DNA of 8,260 nucleotides from Candidatus Zophobacter franzmannii (GCA_030765245.1 JAVCCX010000147.1:1-8260), one strand, 5' to 3'. Shown: positions 1 to 6,505, counted from the first letter of the stretch. The notes: a model not told the origin generated them from the sequence alone. Made by a program: numbers and translations.

Positions 1-631
1 CACTGGTCGGAGTCTGAATATCGTCATTCCAGTAAAAGTCATAATCCTCAGGAAGTATCATACTAAACTCAACAACTTCTTCGGGATTAATACTGGTAGG
101 AAACCAATATTCCAATGTTTTCAAAGTAAACTCACCTTTATTATCGATGAAGATCTCAGTTGGTGGTTGAGAATAGAGTGAATAATGGATTATAAATTGA
201 AGCTCATCAGCTTCTTTCATCTCGTCAGTAAGGCGCACTTGGAATATATTTGCATTCTCTTTAATATGGTCTACAATCTCAACTGGTACATATTCAGGGA
301 AATCACCCTTAAGGTATCTATCAACTATAAACACATCCTGCCGAACCTTGTTCACAACAACAGAGTTTAGTACTATGTCCTTCTGCATTGCAAAGCAAGC
401 AATTGGCCAATCTTGAACATTTTCAGTTGAGATAGTGAAGACATCCTTCATATTGAGGATATCAACATCCTCTGCGTACTTAATGCAGATCTTATGCGTC
501 TTAACCTGTAACAGTTTAATTGGAAATTTGCGTTTTTTCGGTTCAGTGGTCTTTGCTTTTCCGCAACCAATGAATCCAATGCTACCAATTAAAATTACGA
601 ATAATAGAAGGAGTTTAGTTGTAATTTTCAT
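1..631 (-). CDS. Predicted lipoprotein, C-terminus beyond window edge
   Basis: I read this open frame directly on the minus strand: 210 codons from the ATG at 631 with no stop before the window edge, so the 3' end is missing. The N-terminus is a lipoprotein signal peptide: a basic start (MKITTK), a hydrophobic core at about residues 7-21, then a lipobox F20-I21-G22-C23 followed by a charged, Lys-rich linker (24-35). This predicts lipidation at Cys23 and anchoring in the envelope. The -3 Phe is less usual than Leu. The rest (about 36-210) looks like a beta-rich soluble domain. I do not recognise the family. The segment around residues 176-198 (WFPTSINPEEVVEFSMILPE) faintly resembles the stretch of M1-type aminopeptidase N-terminal domains that precedes 'WxP...F.V.I..P'; this is a guess. 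The gene lies 56 bases after tsaD on the same strand. The start has only a weak purine-rich site (TAAGAA), but the signal peptide begins exactly here, which supports it. Confidence 0.8.
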   Translation of the reverse strand, partial: MKITTKLLLLFVILIGSIGFIGCGKAKTTEPKKRKFPIKLLQVKTHKICIKYAEDVDILNMKDVFTISTENVQDWPIACFAMQKDIVLNSVVVNKVRQDVFIVDRYLKGDFPEYVPVEIVDHIKENANIFQVRLTDEMKEADELQFIIHYSLYSQPPTEIFIDNKGEFTLKTLEYWFPTSINPEEVVEFSMILPEDYDFYWNDDIQTPTS

Positions 632-687
632 ATTTCTTACAATTCTAGAAAATAATTTCGAGTCAAGCAAAATCATCATATAATCCT

Positions 688-1710
688 TTAAATGTTTCGA
701 AGACCTTTTGTAGAGAAGGCATTTGCATCCAAATCAGCAAAATCCTTCCGGTTATATTTAACAACTGCGGCAGCTCCAATCATGGCTGCATTATCCATAC
801 AAAGATTTAATGGTGGATAATGAACTTCTGCTCTAATCTTGGAAGCTTCTGTTGTCATTTGAGCTCTTAATTCACTATTTGCAGACACTCCTCCGGCAAT
901 GACAATTCTGCTAACTCTTGTTTTCTTACAATAGCTAATTGTCTTCTTTACTAGTATTTCTACAATTGCCTGCTGCAATGAAGCAGCAATATTAGCTTTG
1001 TTTTCAATAAGGAACTCTTCGCTTTTGCCTCTAACATAGGTCATTATCGATGTTTTCAAGCCACTAAAACTAAAGTTATAGTTCTCTTTAATATTTAACG
1101 CTCTTGGAAACTGATGAAAGTTAGGATCACCCTCTTTGGCTAATTTATCGATAACAGGTCCACCCGGGTACCCAAGTTTTAGCAATTTCGCTGTTTTATC
1201 GAATGCCTCACCGGCAGCATCATCAAGAGTTCTTCCAATGATCTCGAAATTGTCCCAGGCATGAAAGTGAACTAATTCAGTATGTCCACCGGATACTACT
1301 AAAGCCACAAAGGGGGGGGCTAGTTGGGGGTTCTCTATTACATTGGCATAGATGTGCCCCACCATGTGATTAACCGTTATCAAAGGCAAACCTCTGCTCC
1401 ATGCCAATCCCTTTGCAAAGGACAGACCAACTAATAGCGAACCTATAAGACCCGGATTAATTGAGACAGCAATTGCATCTATCTCGTCTAACCCAATGTT
1501 GGCTTTATCAAGTGCATGATGGGTTAGGCTAACTATATTTTTTAAGTGTAATCGTGATGCTATTTCAGGGACTACTCCACCAAACTCTTCATGCTCAGTT
1601 TGCGACGAAACAAGATTAGACAAAACTTCATATTCGTCACTTACCACAGCCACAGAGGTGTCATCACATGATGTTTCAAATGCTAATATATATTTGTTAC
1701 TTCGTTTCAA
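688..1710 (-). CDS. tsaD: tRNA N6-adenosine threonylcarbamoyltransferase TsaD
   Basis: TsaD (Kae1/YgjD family) is the cytoplasmic catalytic subunit that transfers the threonylcarbamoyl group to A37 of tRNAs reading ANN codons, working with TsaB, TsaE and TsaC (none of which is in this window). The 340-aa length is normal for the family. Visible motifs are the N-terminal ASKHA phosphate-binding segment ILAFETSCDD (8-17), GGVVPEIASRLH (44-55), the metal-binding histidines H115 and H119 in NHMVGH, the nucleotide-binding LVVSGGHTEL (137-146), FSFSGLKT (213-220), AGGVSAN (272-278) and the metal-ligand Asp306 in CMDNAAMIG. The start codon is TTG, because the codon just before it is an in-frame TAA and no ATG is near. 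An AAAAGG site lies 9 bases upstream. The gene overlaps the 3' end of the ybbR-like gene by 14 bases in another frame, suggesting translational coupling. An eight-C run in the coding strand (1312-1319) leaves the frame intact. Confidence 0.96.
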   Translation of the reverse strand: MKRSNKYILAFETSCDDTSVAVVSDEYEVLSNLVSSQTEHEEFGGVVPEIASRLHLKNIVSLTHHALDKANIGLDEIDAIAVSINPGLIGSLLVGLSFAKGLAWSRGLPLITVNHMVGHIYANVIENPQLAPPFVALVVSGGHTELVHFHAWDNFEIIGRTLDDAAGEAFDKTAKLLKLGYPGGPVIDKLAKEGDPNFHQFPRALNIKENYNFSFSGLKTSIMTYVRGKSEEFLIENKANIAASLQQAIVEILVKKTISYCKKTRVSRIVIAGGVSANSELRAQMTTEASKIRAEVHYPPLNLCMDNAAMIGAAAVVKYNRKDFADLDANAFSTKGLRNI

Positions 1711-2581
1711 TTAAGTTAACCTTTTCGGGATTATAATCAAGAAGTTTGATCTCTTTGGGTAATTGAATATCAAGAAACCTTGAACCATCGCTATTCGTAA
1801 GACTGTCAGGCTTGATATAGATGTCAGCGACCTTCAAAGTATCTATAATCTGCTTAGGACCAACGATTCTAACAGATGCCCATCTTGGGATTGACTTCAA
1901 TTTCTCTTCTGTTCTGATAGGCACAAGTGAAAATGTCTTCGAGACTACAGATTGCTCAGGTTTGTCTATTGAGATAAACTTAGTAGTAATAATGACTTTC
2001 TCAGATGGGGGAATTAGTTTGATAGTCTCAGTGTCATTGGTTAGCTGTTCATAAGTTATTGGTTCAGTCTCAATTCTCTGAATCCTATCCAGTACTGATT
2101 CTGCCCCTGTAATTTCAACAAGTTTAGGCACAAAGTTATAACCATTCTCCGTGAACATACTCTTTGCTTTCTCATTGCTAAATATTATCTTTATAGGGAT
2201 ATTCCTACTGACTAGCATATCAGACTCGATATAGAAATCTACCGGTTCAAATGGAGAAATAGTCAGGTTATCTAAGCGTTTTGATAAGGATAATCTAAAA
2301 TATTCCCAGGGAATTGATTTCTTATCTAAATCATAATATCTCAGATCTAGTTCAACTACTTTAGCTGTGTTTCTAAAAATTAGGAGGTCGAAGACTTTCC
2401 CTTCAACATGATATGGAATACTCTTCTGTGCAAGGCGTGGGTTGGACATCCCGGCTGGGACATTAACAACTTTCACAGGTATATCATGGACAATCTCTTT
2501 CACTTGGAATAAGCGGAAGAATACCCAAAAGAGCATTGCTAATAGAATAGATACTATTAAAACTAAATGTGCTTTTCGCAT
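1697..2581 (-). CDS. YbbR/CdaR-like membrane-anchored protein
   Basis: This 294-aa protein has an uncleaved N-terminal membrane helix (about residues 5-24) after a short basic start (MRKAH), which places the rest outside the cytoplasmic membrane. The remainder reads as tandem YbbR-type beta-rich repeats at about 33-121, 128-206 and 215-292. The recurring signs are 'IPVKV/IPIKI' strand starts and the 'P..VEITGAESVLDRIQRIETEPI' block (152-175), which is echoed at 236-258 as 'ASVRIVGPKQIIDTLKVADIYI'. In Firmicutes, CdaR contains YbbR repeats and modulates the diadenylate cyclase CdaA. No cyclase gene is present here, so a c-di-AMP role is only inference. The ATG lies one base after the stop of the response regulator gene, with AAAGGG four bases upstream of it, and the 3' end overlaps tsaD. 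Cotranscription and coupled translation are therefore likely. The gene symbol is left empty because orthology to cdaR cannot be shown. Confidence 0.82.
   Translation of the reverse strand: MRKAHLVLIVSILLAMLFWVFFRLFQVKEIVHDIPVKVVNVPAGMSNPRLAQKSIPYHVEGKVFDLLIFRNTAKVVELDLRYYDLDKKSIPWEYFRLSLSKRLDNLTISPFEPVDFYIESDMLVSRNIPIKIIFSNEKAKSMFTENGYNFVPKLVEITGAESVLDRIQRIETEPITYEQLTNDTETIKLIPPSEKVIITTKFISIDKPEQSVVSKTFSLVPIRTEEKLKSIPRWASVRIVGPKQIIDTLKVADIYIKPDSLTNSDGSRFLDIQLPKEIKLLDYNPEKVNLIETK
1720..1725 (-). promoter_or_regulatory. Ribosome-binding site for the TTG start of tsaD
   Basis: AAAAGG on the minus strand sits 9 bases before the TTG at 1710, inside the 3' end of the upstream ybbR-like gene. Because an in-frame TAA directly precedes the TTG, this site and start are the only good choice for tsaD. 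Confidence 0.6.
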
Positions 2582-2582
2582 G

Positions 2583-3989
2583 TTACCCTTTGAGGTTTAT
2601 ACCTAATCTTCTTAATTTCTTATAGAGGGTAGAATAGTCCAATTCCATTAACTCGGCAGCCTTAACAACATTCCCGTTAGTTTTCCTTAGGATGTTTTTA
2701 ATAAAGTCTGTTTCAAACTGCCCAAGTGCTTTCTTGAATTTAGTTTCGTGAAAATACTGGTTCACGGAATTAGCCGGATACTTTCTATAATTCTCTTTTT
2801 TCTTATTGAGGTAATCAAGTATAACTTCATTCGTTATGGTCTTTTCTCTGATCATAATATGCTTACAGAAGTTAAACAGTTCACGAATATTACCATCCCA
2901 ACTGAAGGTTAGGAGTTCAGGGAGGATATCCATCGGGTTATCAACAACATGAGATGAATACTTAGGAGAATGAGTCTCAAAGAAAGTATTCATTAGAAGT
3001 ATAATATCAGAGCCACGCTCTCGAAGTGGTGGAAGTGTTAACACATTGGCTTCAATCCTATAGAATAGGTCTTTTCTGAACTTCCCGGTATTTACAAGGT
3101 CATGGAGGTCATCATTAGTCGCCATTACTAATCTTGTATCAACCTCTTTCTCGCCTCCCCCAATAACTTGGATATTGCGATACTCAATTGCTCTGAGTAG
3201 CTTTGTCTGGACTAATGGGTTTAAAATAGCAACTTCATCTAAAAAGAGAATACCACCGTTAGCTCTTTCAAACATTCCTTCTTTTTTTGTGTCCGCTCCA
3301 GTAAACGCACCCTTTTCATATCCAAATAATTCTGATTCAATCAAAGTGTCTGGTATTGCACTGGAGTTCAAGACTTCAAATGATTTTCCGTGACGGGGTG
3401 AATATCTACTATAATACTTAGCAGCAACCTCTTTGCCGGTACCAGTTTCTCCAACGAGAATCACATCTTCATCAGCTCTGGCATATCGTTTTATATCATC
3501 TCTAAGTTTCTTTATGGCATCACATTCCCCAACAAAATAAGCATTAGGGTCATACTTAGATTTAAGAGATCTGTTTTCTAGTTGTAGTTTGTAGGCTTTT
3601 TCTTCTTGAATTTTTAGTCTAACTGCATTTTCAACACTAAGCAAGAGATGATGGAGCTTAAAGTTAACACCTTTCTCAACATAGTTGAAGATGTTAAAAT
3701 TATTAACTCTCTCAATCTGCTCCCTTTCACTCATCGCAGAAAGAACAATAATCTTGGGTTTTTTCTCTTCTCTATCGTAGAGATTTTCCAAAATTTCCAA
3801 ACCGTCTAATGGACTATCTTCCAAAAATATATCTAACAGAATCACATCAGGTTCAAAATTATCGTACACTCTGAAGAAATCTATACTATTGAAAGCAGTA
3901 TCCACATCATAGTTATTCTTTACTAACACTTTCTTTAACTGTTGTGATAGAATATTATCATCTTCGACAATGAGTATCTTAGCCCTCAT
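2583..3989 (-). CDS. NtrC-family sigma-54-dependent response regulator
   Basis: This cytoplasmic transcription activator of 468 aa has the full three-domain NtrC layout. The receiver domain (about 1-125) has acidic-pocket residues E9/D10/D11, phospho-acceptor D53, switch residue S84 and conserved K106. A helical linker (about 126-148) follows. The AAA+ domain (about 150-385) has Walker A GETGTGKE (180-187), an intact GAFTGA loop (227-232) that contacts sigma-54, Walker B GILFLDE (246-252), sensor I ATN (290-292), arginine-finger candidates R305 and R311, and a sensor II region WDGNIREL. A Fis-type helix-turn-helix lies at the C-terminus (about 425-468, NGNVVKAAELMELDYSTLYKKL). It should therefore be phosphorylated by a histidine kinase and drive sigma-54 promoters. 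No kinase and no sigma-54 site are visible here, so the partner and targets are unknown. I chose the ATG at 3989 because GAGGAG lies 6 bases upstream. An in-frame TTG at 4016 would add nine residues but overlaps the predicted -10 element. Confidence 0.93.
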   Translation of the reverse strand: MRAKILIVEDDNILSQQLKKVLVKNNYDVDTAFNSIDFFRVYDNFEPDVILLDIFLEDSPLDGLEILENLYDREEKKPKIIVLSAMSEREQIERVNNFNIFNYVEKGVNFKLHHLLLSVENAVRLKIQEEKAYKLQLENRSLKSKYDPNAYFVGECDAIKKLRDDIKRYARADEDVILVGETGTGKEVAAKYYSRYSPRHGKSFEVLNSSAIPDTLIESELFGYEKGAFTGADTKKEGMFERANGGILFLDEVAILNPLVQTKLLRAIEYRNIQVIGGGEKEVDTRLVMATNDDLHDLVNTGKFRKDLFYRIEANVLTLPPLRERGSDIILLMNTFFETHSPKYSSHVVDNPMDILPELLTFSWDGNIRELFNFCKHIMIREKTITNEVILDYLNKKKENYRKYPANSVNQYFHETKFKKALGQFETDFIKNILRKTNGNVVKAAELMELDYSTLYKKLRRLGINLKG

Positions 3990-3995
3990 TCCAGA

Positions 3996-4001
3996 CTCCT
4001 C
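3996..4001 (-). promoter_or_regulatory. Shine-Dalgarno site deciding the response regulator start
   Basis: GAGGAG on the minus strand lies six bases before the ATG at 3989. The in-frame TTG at 4016 has no comparable site and lies in the promoter, so this site fixes the start of the regulator gene. Confidence 0.75.
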
Positions 4002-4015
4002 TGTAATTTTTTCCA

Positions 4016-4043
4016 ATTATTGAAAATTTGCCAAAATAGTCAA
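4016..4043 (-). promoter_or_regulatory. Sigma-70-type promoter of the regulator-ybbR-tsaD operon
   Basis: On the minus strand a -35 hexamer TTGACT (4038-4043, 5 of 6 matches to TTGACA) is followed after 16 bases by the -10 hexamer AATAAT (4016-4021, 5 of 6 matches to TATAAT). Transcription would begin near 4009, giving a leader of about 20 bases that carries the GAGGAG site and the ATG at 3989. The regulator operon thus appears to be transcribed by the housekeeping sigma factor rather than by sigma-54. Confidence 0.55.
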
Positions 4044-4122
4044 GTCCTTTATTAAGTTAAACAACAATATTGAAGATAATGGAAGGACTATTCTAAGAAC
4101 AATAAATTAATCACCTTAGTAC

Positions 4123-4132
4123 AGTGATCACT
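4123..4132. repeat. 10-base palindrome in divergent intergenic region
   Basis: AGTGATCACT is a perfect 10-base palindrome near the middle of the region between the divergent regulator and DUF3467 genes. A further ATCAC half-element lies at 4110-4114. It is the kind of sequence a dimeric regulator could bind, but nothing here shows binding. No U-tract follows it, so it is not a terminator. Confidence 0.35.
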
Positions 4133-4148
4133 CTTTAATAAATATTAC

Positions 4149-4206
4149 TTGCCAAGAATCAAATTTACAATTAATATTGGCTTATATTTATTAACAACAA
4201 TGTAAT
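4149..4206 (+). promoter_or_regulatory. Candidate promoters of the DUF3467 gene
   Basis: Two overlapping sigma-70-like candidates are visible. The upstream one is TTGCCA (4149-4154), 17 bases, TAATAT (4172-4177). The downstream one is TTGGCT (4177-4182), 18 bases, TGTAAT (4201-4206). The second would start transcription near 4213 and leave a leader of about 25 bases containing the AGAGGAG site. Neither is a perfect match and I cannot choose between them with certainty. Confidence 0.35.
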
Positions 4207-4223
4207 CAGAAAGATTTACAATT
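4163..4223 (+). repeat. Pair of 10-base direct repeats around DUF3467 promoter
   Basis: ATTTACAATT occurs at 4163-4172 and again at 4214-4223, 51 bases apart (about five helical turns). The copies bracket the candidate promoter at 4177-4206. In AT-rich sequence a 10-base repeat in a region this size can arise by chance, so an operator role is only a possibility. Confidence 0.3.
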
Positions 4224-4236
4224 TAGAGGAGAATAA

Positions 4237-4536
4237 ATGAAAGAACAAAAGAAACAACTTAATGTGAAAATTGATGAGAAAATAGGTGAGGGAACATATT
4301 CTAATTTCTTCATGATAACTAATTCTCCTGCAGAGTATATTCTCGACTTTGGAATACTTATGCCGGGACTGCCTTCAGCTAAAATAGTTAGCAGAATCTT
4401 AACTACACCACAGCATGCAAAGCAGATGATGCTCAATCTCCAGAAGAATATAGAAGCATATGAAAAACTAAATGGAGAGATTAAGGTTCAAGGTCAAACT
4501 GAGCATAATAAGCAGATTGGATTTACAAAAAACTAA
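4237..4536 (+). CDS. DUF3467-family small protein
   Basis: This 99-aa soluble protein has no signal peptide or membrane segment. It matches the DUF3467 pattern through nearly its whole length: a charged N-terminus (1-17), then 'GEGTYSNFFMITNSPAEYILDF' (17-38), 'MPGLPSAKIVSRILTTPQHAKQMM' (42-65) and an amphipathic helix 'LQKNIEAYEKLNGEIK' (68-83), followed by a variable polar tail. The family is widespread in the FCB group and elsewhere, and to my knowledge its function is not established. A strong AGAGGAG ribosome-binding site lies 5 bases before the ATG. The gene stands alone on the plus strand with its own promoter region and terminator, and is divergent from the NtrC-type regulator. Divergence makes control by that regulator conceivable, but no sigma-54 promoter is seen. 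No function is assigned. Confidence 0.92.
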   Translation: MKEQKKQLNVKIDEKIGEGTYSNFFMITNSPAEYILDFGILMPGLPSAKIVSRILTTPQHAKQMMLNLQKNIEAYEKLNGEIKVQGQTEHNKQIGFTKN

Positions 4537-4558
4537 ACCTAGTTTAATTAAATGTATT

Positions 4559-4586
4559 AGGTCTTCTCTTTGGAGGAGACCTTTTT
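4559..4586 (+). terminator. Intrinsic terminator of the DUF3467 gene
   Basis: A 10-pair stem (arms 4559-4568 and 4573-4582, with one G-T pair), a TTTG loop and a T run at 4582-4586 lie 23 bases after the DUF3467 stop. The T run follows the stem only in the plus direction. Confidence 0.85.
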
Positions 4587-4595
4587 CGGATCAAT

Positions 4596-4621
4596 AAAAA
4601 AAGCCCCATAAAATGGGGCTT
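4596..4621 (-). terminator. Intrinsic terminator of the tRNA (rpoD) transcript
   Basis: A perfect 9-pair stem AAGCCCCAT/ATGGGGCTT (4601-4609 and 4613-4621) with a three-base loop is followed on the minus strand by seven T (4602-4596). It starts 7 bases after the tRNA CCA end. It would end transcripts from the tRNA and any readthrough from dnaG-rpoD. Confidence 0.88.
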
Positions 4622-4627
4622 AAAGTG

Positions 4628-4703
4628 TGGTGGACCCAAGAGGAGTCGAACCTCTGACCGTCCGGTTATGAGCCGGAAGCTCTACCAGCTGAGCTATAGG
4701 TCC
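4628..4703 (-). tRNA. tRNA with anticodon CAT, probably tRNA-Ile2
   Basis: A complete cloverleaf reads on the minus strand. The acceptor stem GGACCTA pairs with TGGGTCC (one T-G pair). It has a D arm GCTC/GAGC, an anticodon stem TCCGG/CCGGA with loop CTCATAA (anticodon CAT), a T arm AGAGG/CCTCT with loop TTCGACT, discriminator A (4631) and an encoded CCA (4628-4630). The mature part without CCA is 73 bases. It is not the initiator, because G1-C72 is paired. C4-G69 and C5-G68, known determinants for the lysidine synthetase TilS in E. coli, are present, and the overall sequence resembles tRNA-Ile(CAU) of Bacillus as I remember it. I therefore favour Ile2, which reads AUA after C34 is changed to lysidine, over elongator Met. 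The gene lies 62 bases after rpoD and may be cotranscribed with it or use its own promoter. Confidence 0.95.
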
Positions 4704-4720
4704 GTTACAATATCAGTTAA

Positions 4721-4751
4721 GATAAACTTTAATTCTACTCCAATCTGTCAA
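4721..4751 (-). promoter_or_regulatory. Possible tRNA promoter between rpoD and the tRNA
   Basis: A perfect TTGACA (4746-4751, minus strand) lies 42 bases upstream of the tRNA 5' end. The best -10 candidate is TTTATC at 4721-4726 with a long 19-base spacing, which is weak. The position suits a tRNA promoter with a short 5' leader. No terminator hairpin is seen between rpoD and the tRNA, so readthrough is also possible. Confidence 0.35.
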
Positions 4752-4765
4752 GGATAATTCGGCGA

Positions 4766-6505
4766 TTATTCCTTCACATTGAAGTTACGGAAGAACTCAT
4801 GCAACTGCTGGCTTCTGGTCGGGTGTCTCAACTTTCTTAGAGCCTTGTCTTCAATCTGTCTAATCCGCTCTCTGGTAACTCCAAAGATGTGACCAACTTC
4901 TTCAAGGGTTCTGTGGAATCCATCATCTATACCAAAACGAAGTCTGATAACTTTCTCTTCACGAGGAGTGAGGGTTTGAAGTACCTCATCAACCTGTCTT
5001 TTAAGAAGTGTTCTTTCAGCCATACGCTCTGGTGTAATAGTCGATTTATCTTCAATAAAGTCACCTAAAATACTATCTTCATTGTCATTACCGATTGGTT
5101 TATCAAGAGATACCGGTTCTTTAGAGATTGAGAGAATACTCTTAACCTTTTCAACAGGCATATCAAGTGCTGCTGCGATCTCTTCAGGATATGGGTCTCT
5201 ACCCAGTTTCTGCATCAATCTACGGCTTGTACGGTTGATTTTGTTGATTGACTCAATCATATGTACAGGAACGCGGATAGTTCTCGCCTGGTCAGCTATG
5301 GCTCTTGTAATAGCCTGTCTAATCCACCAGGTTGCATAGGTACTGAACTTATAACCTTTACGATAATCATATTTTTCAACCGCTCTCATGAGTCCTGTAT
5401 TTCCTTCCTGAATCAGGTCAAGGAAATCAAGCCCACGGTTGTTATATCTCTTTGCAATACTGATAACAAGACGGACATTCGCTTCAATCATATCATTCTG
5501 AGCTTTCTCTTTCATCTTTTCACCGCGACTAATCTCGCGGGATAAGAAGATAAGCTCATTTGCTGTCATTCTTGTTTCAAGTTCAACTCTTCGAATCTTT
5601 CTTCTGGCATTCTTAATCTTTCTAAGAGTTTCTATAAAGAGAGTAGGATCAACATTAGTTTCACCTTTAACTTCTAAAAAGTCTTCATCCGATTTCTTTG
5701 CCCTTCTACCGAAAGTACAAATCTCATCGATAGTATAGCGTTTGATGCGAGTAAGGTCACTAATGGCCTTATTACTCTCCTCAATTCTATCCACAAGACT
5801 CTTAACACGATACACCATACGCTTAATTAGCTTATCATTGAATGAAAGTGAGCTATAAAGAGCAACGATTTTAACTCTACGAGAGTTTATCTCCTCTTCA
5901 CGAGCAGCAGTACCTGTATCATCATATTCAGTATTATCAAGAATCTCACCAATCTCGTTGAAATAGGTTTCTGATTCTGTTAAAATCTCATCAAATGTTG
6001 TAATAAGCTTCTCATCTTGAGACTTATCCATCCAACTACCAAGTTCCATCTTAAAGATTTGGTCTAAGCGAACTCTCTTCTCTTTAAATCTATAGAGGAA
6101 GTTGTACATCTCACGAAGAGTACTACCTGACTTATAGACATTATGAGTAATCATCTTCTGAGCAGTCTCAATCTTCTTCGCTATTCTAATCTCACCTTCA
6201 CGGTCAAGTAGAGGTACACGACCCATTTCACGGAGATACATCCTCACAGGGTCGTCATAATATCTTTTTGACTGATATTTCTTTGTCGGCGTTGGCTTCT
6301 TTGTTGATGAACGCTTGGTTATTCTCTTTTCAGTCTCATCAATAACTTCAACACCCTCTTCATTCAATTGAATAATGATGTCATCAATCTTATCTAGAAA
6401 GATAGGACTATTAGGTAATATCTCATTAATCTGTTTGAAGGTAATATAGCCGTTGTCTTTGCCTAACTCAGCCAGTTTCTTAACGCAATCGTTGTAACTA
6501 AGCAT
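4766..6505 (-). CDS. rpoD: Primary sigma factor RpoD (sigma-70/SigA)
   Basis: This is the housekeeping sigma subunit of RNA polymerase, which recognises promoters and opens DNA. At 579 aa it has the complete primary sigma architecture. Region 1.1 is at about 1-58 ([20 protein letters not shown]...), followed by a basic Thr/Lys linker (62-80). Region 1.2 begins with [17 protein letters not shown] (about 84-100). A long charged non-conserved region follows (about 125-310). Regions 2.1-2.4 are at about 341-418, with the core-binding [14 protein letters not shown] and the -10 reading segment [20 protein letters not shown] (385-404). Region 3 and its finger [17 protein letters not shown] follow. 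Region 4 is at 512-565, with the -35 reading helix [10 protein letters not shown] (543-552). Typical Bacteroidetes primary sigma factors are much shorter and lack region 1.1, so the full form is informative about lineage. The ATG follows TAAGGAG by 5 bases. The gene starts 9 bases after dnaG and is very probably cotranscribed with it. Confidence 0.97.
   Translation of the reverse strand: MLSYNDCVKKLAELGKDNGYITFKQINEILPNSPIFLDKIDDIIIQLNEEGVEVIDETEKRITKRSSTKKPTPTKKYQSKRYYDDPVRMYLREMGRVPLLDREGEIRIAKKIETAQKMITHNVYKSGSTLREMYNFLYRFKEKRVRLDQIFKMELGSWMDKSQDEKLITTFDEILTESETYFNEIGEILDNTEYDDTGTAAREEEINSRRVKIVALYSSLSFNDKLIKRMVYRVKSLVDRIEESNKAISDLTRIKRYTIDEICTFGRRAKKSDEDFLEVKGETNVDPTLFIETLRKIKNARRKIRRVELETRMTANELIFLSREISRGEKMKEKAQNDMIEANVRLVISIAKRYNNRGLDFLDLIQEGNTGLMRAVEKYDYRKGYKFSTYATWWIRQAITRAIADQARTIRVPVHMIESINKINRTSRRLMQKLGRDPYPEEIAAALDMPVEKVKSILSISKEPVSLDKPIGNDNEDSILGDFIEDKSTITPERMAERTLLKRQVDEVLQTLTPREEKVIRLRFGIDDGFHRTLEEVGHIFGVTRERIRQIEDKALRKLRHPTRSQQLHEFFRNFNVKE

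Noticed and set aside
642..666. TTGACT and TAGAAT as a promoter for the lipoprotein gene
   Set aside because: The spacing is only 13 bases, and transcription would start almost at the ATG with no room for a ribosome site. A 17-18 base spacing gives no good -10.
185..683. Plus-strand open frames at 185-370 and 435-683
   Set aside because: They lie antisense to the minus-strand lipoprotein frame, which has a clear signal peptide and runs uninterrupted. Their proteins show no recognisable features.
4022..4036. Possible sigma-54 promoter starting at TGGCA (minus strand), and a similar TTGGCA near 4149-4155
   Set aside because: The GC of the -12 element is missing at the required 10-base distance from the GG. 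A sigma-70 promoter explains the first site better.
4206..4436. Minus-strand 76-aa frame opposite the DUF3467 gene
   Set aside because: It is the antisense shadow of a recognised family gene, with Cys/Ile-rich low-quality composition and no family resemblance.
4628..4703. Initiator tRNA-fMet
   Set aside because: Position 1 pairs with 72 (G-C), whereas bacterial initiator tRNAs have an unpaired 1-72.
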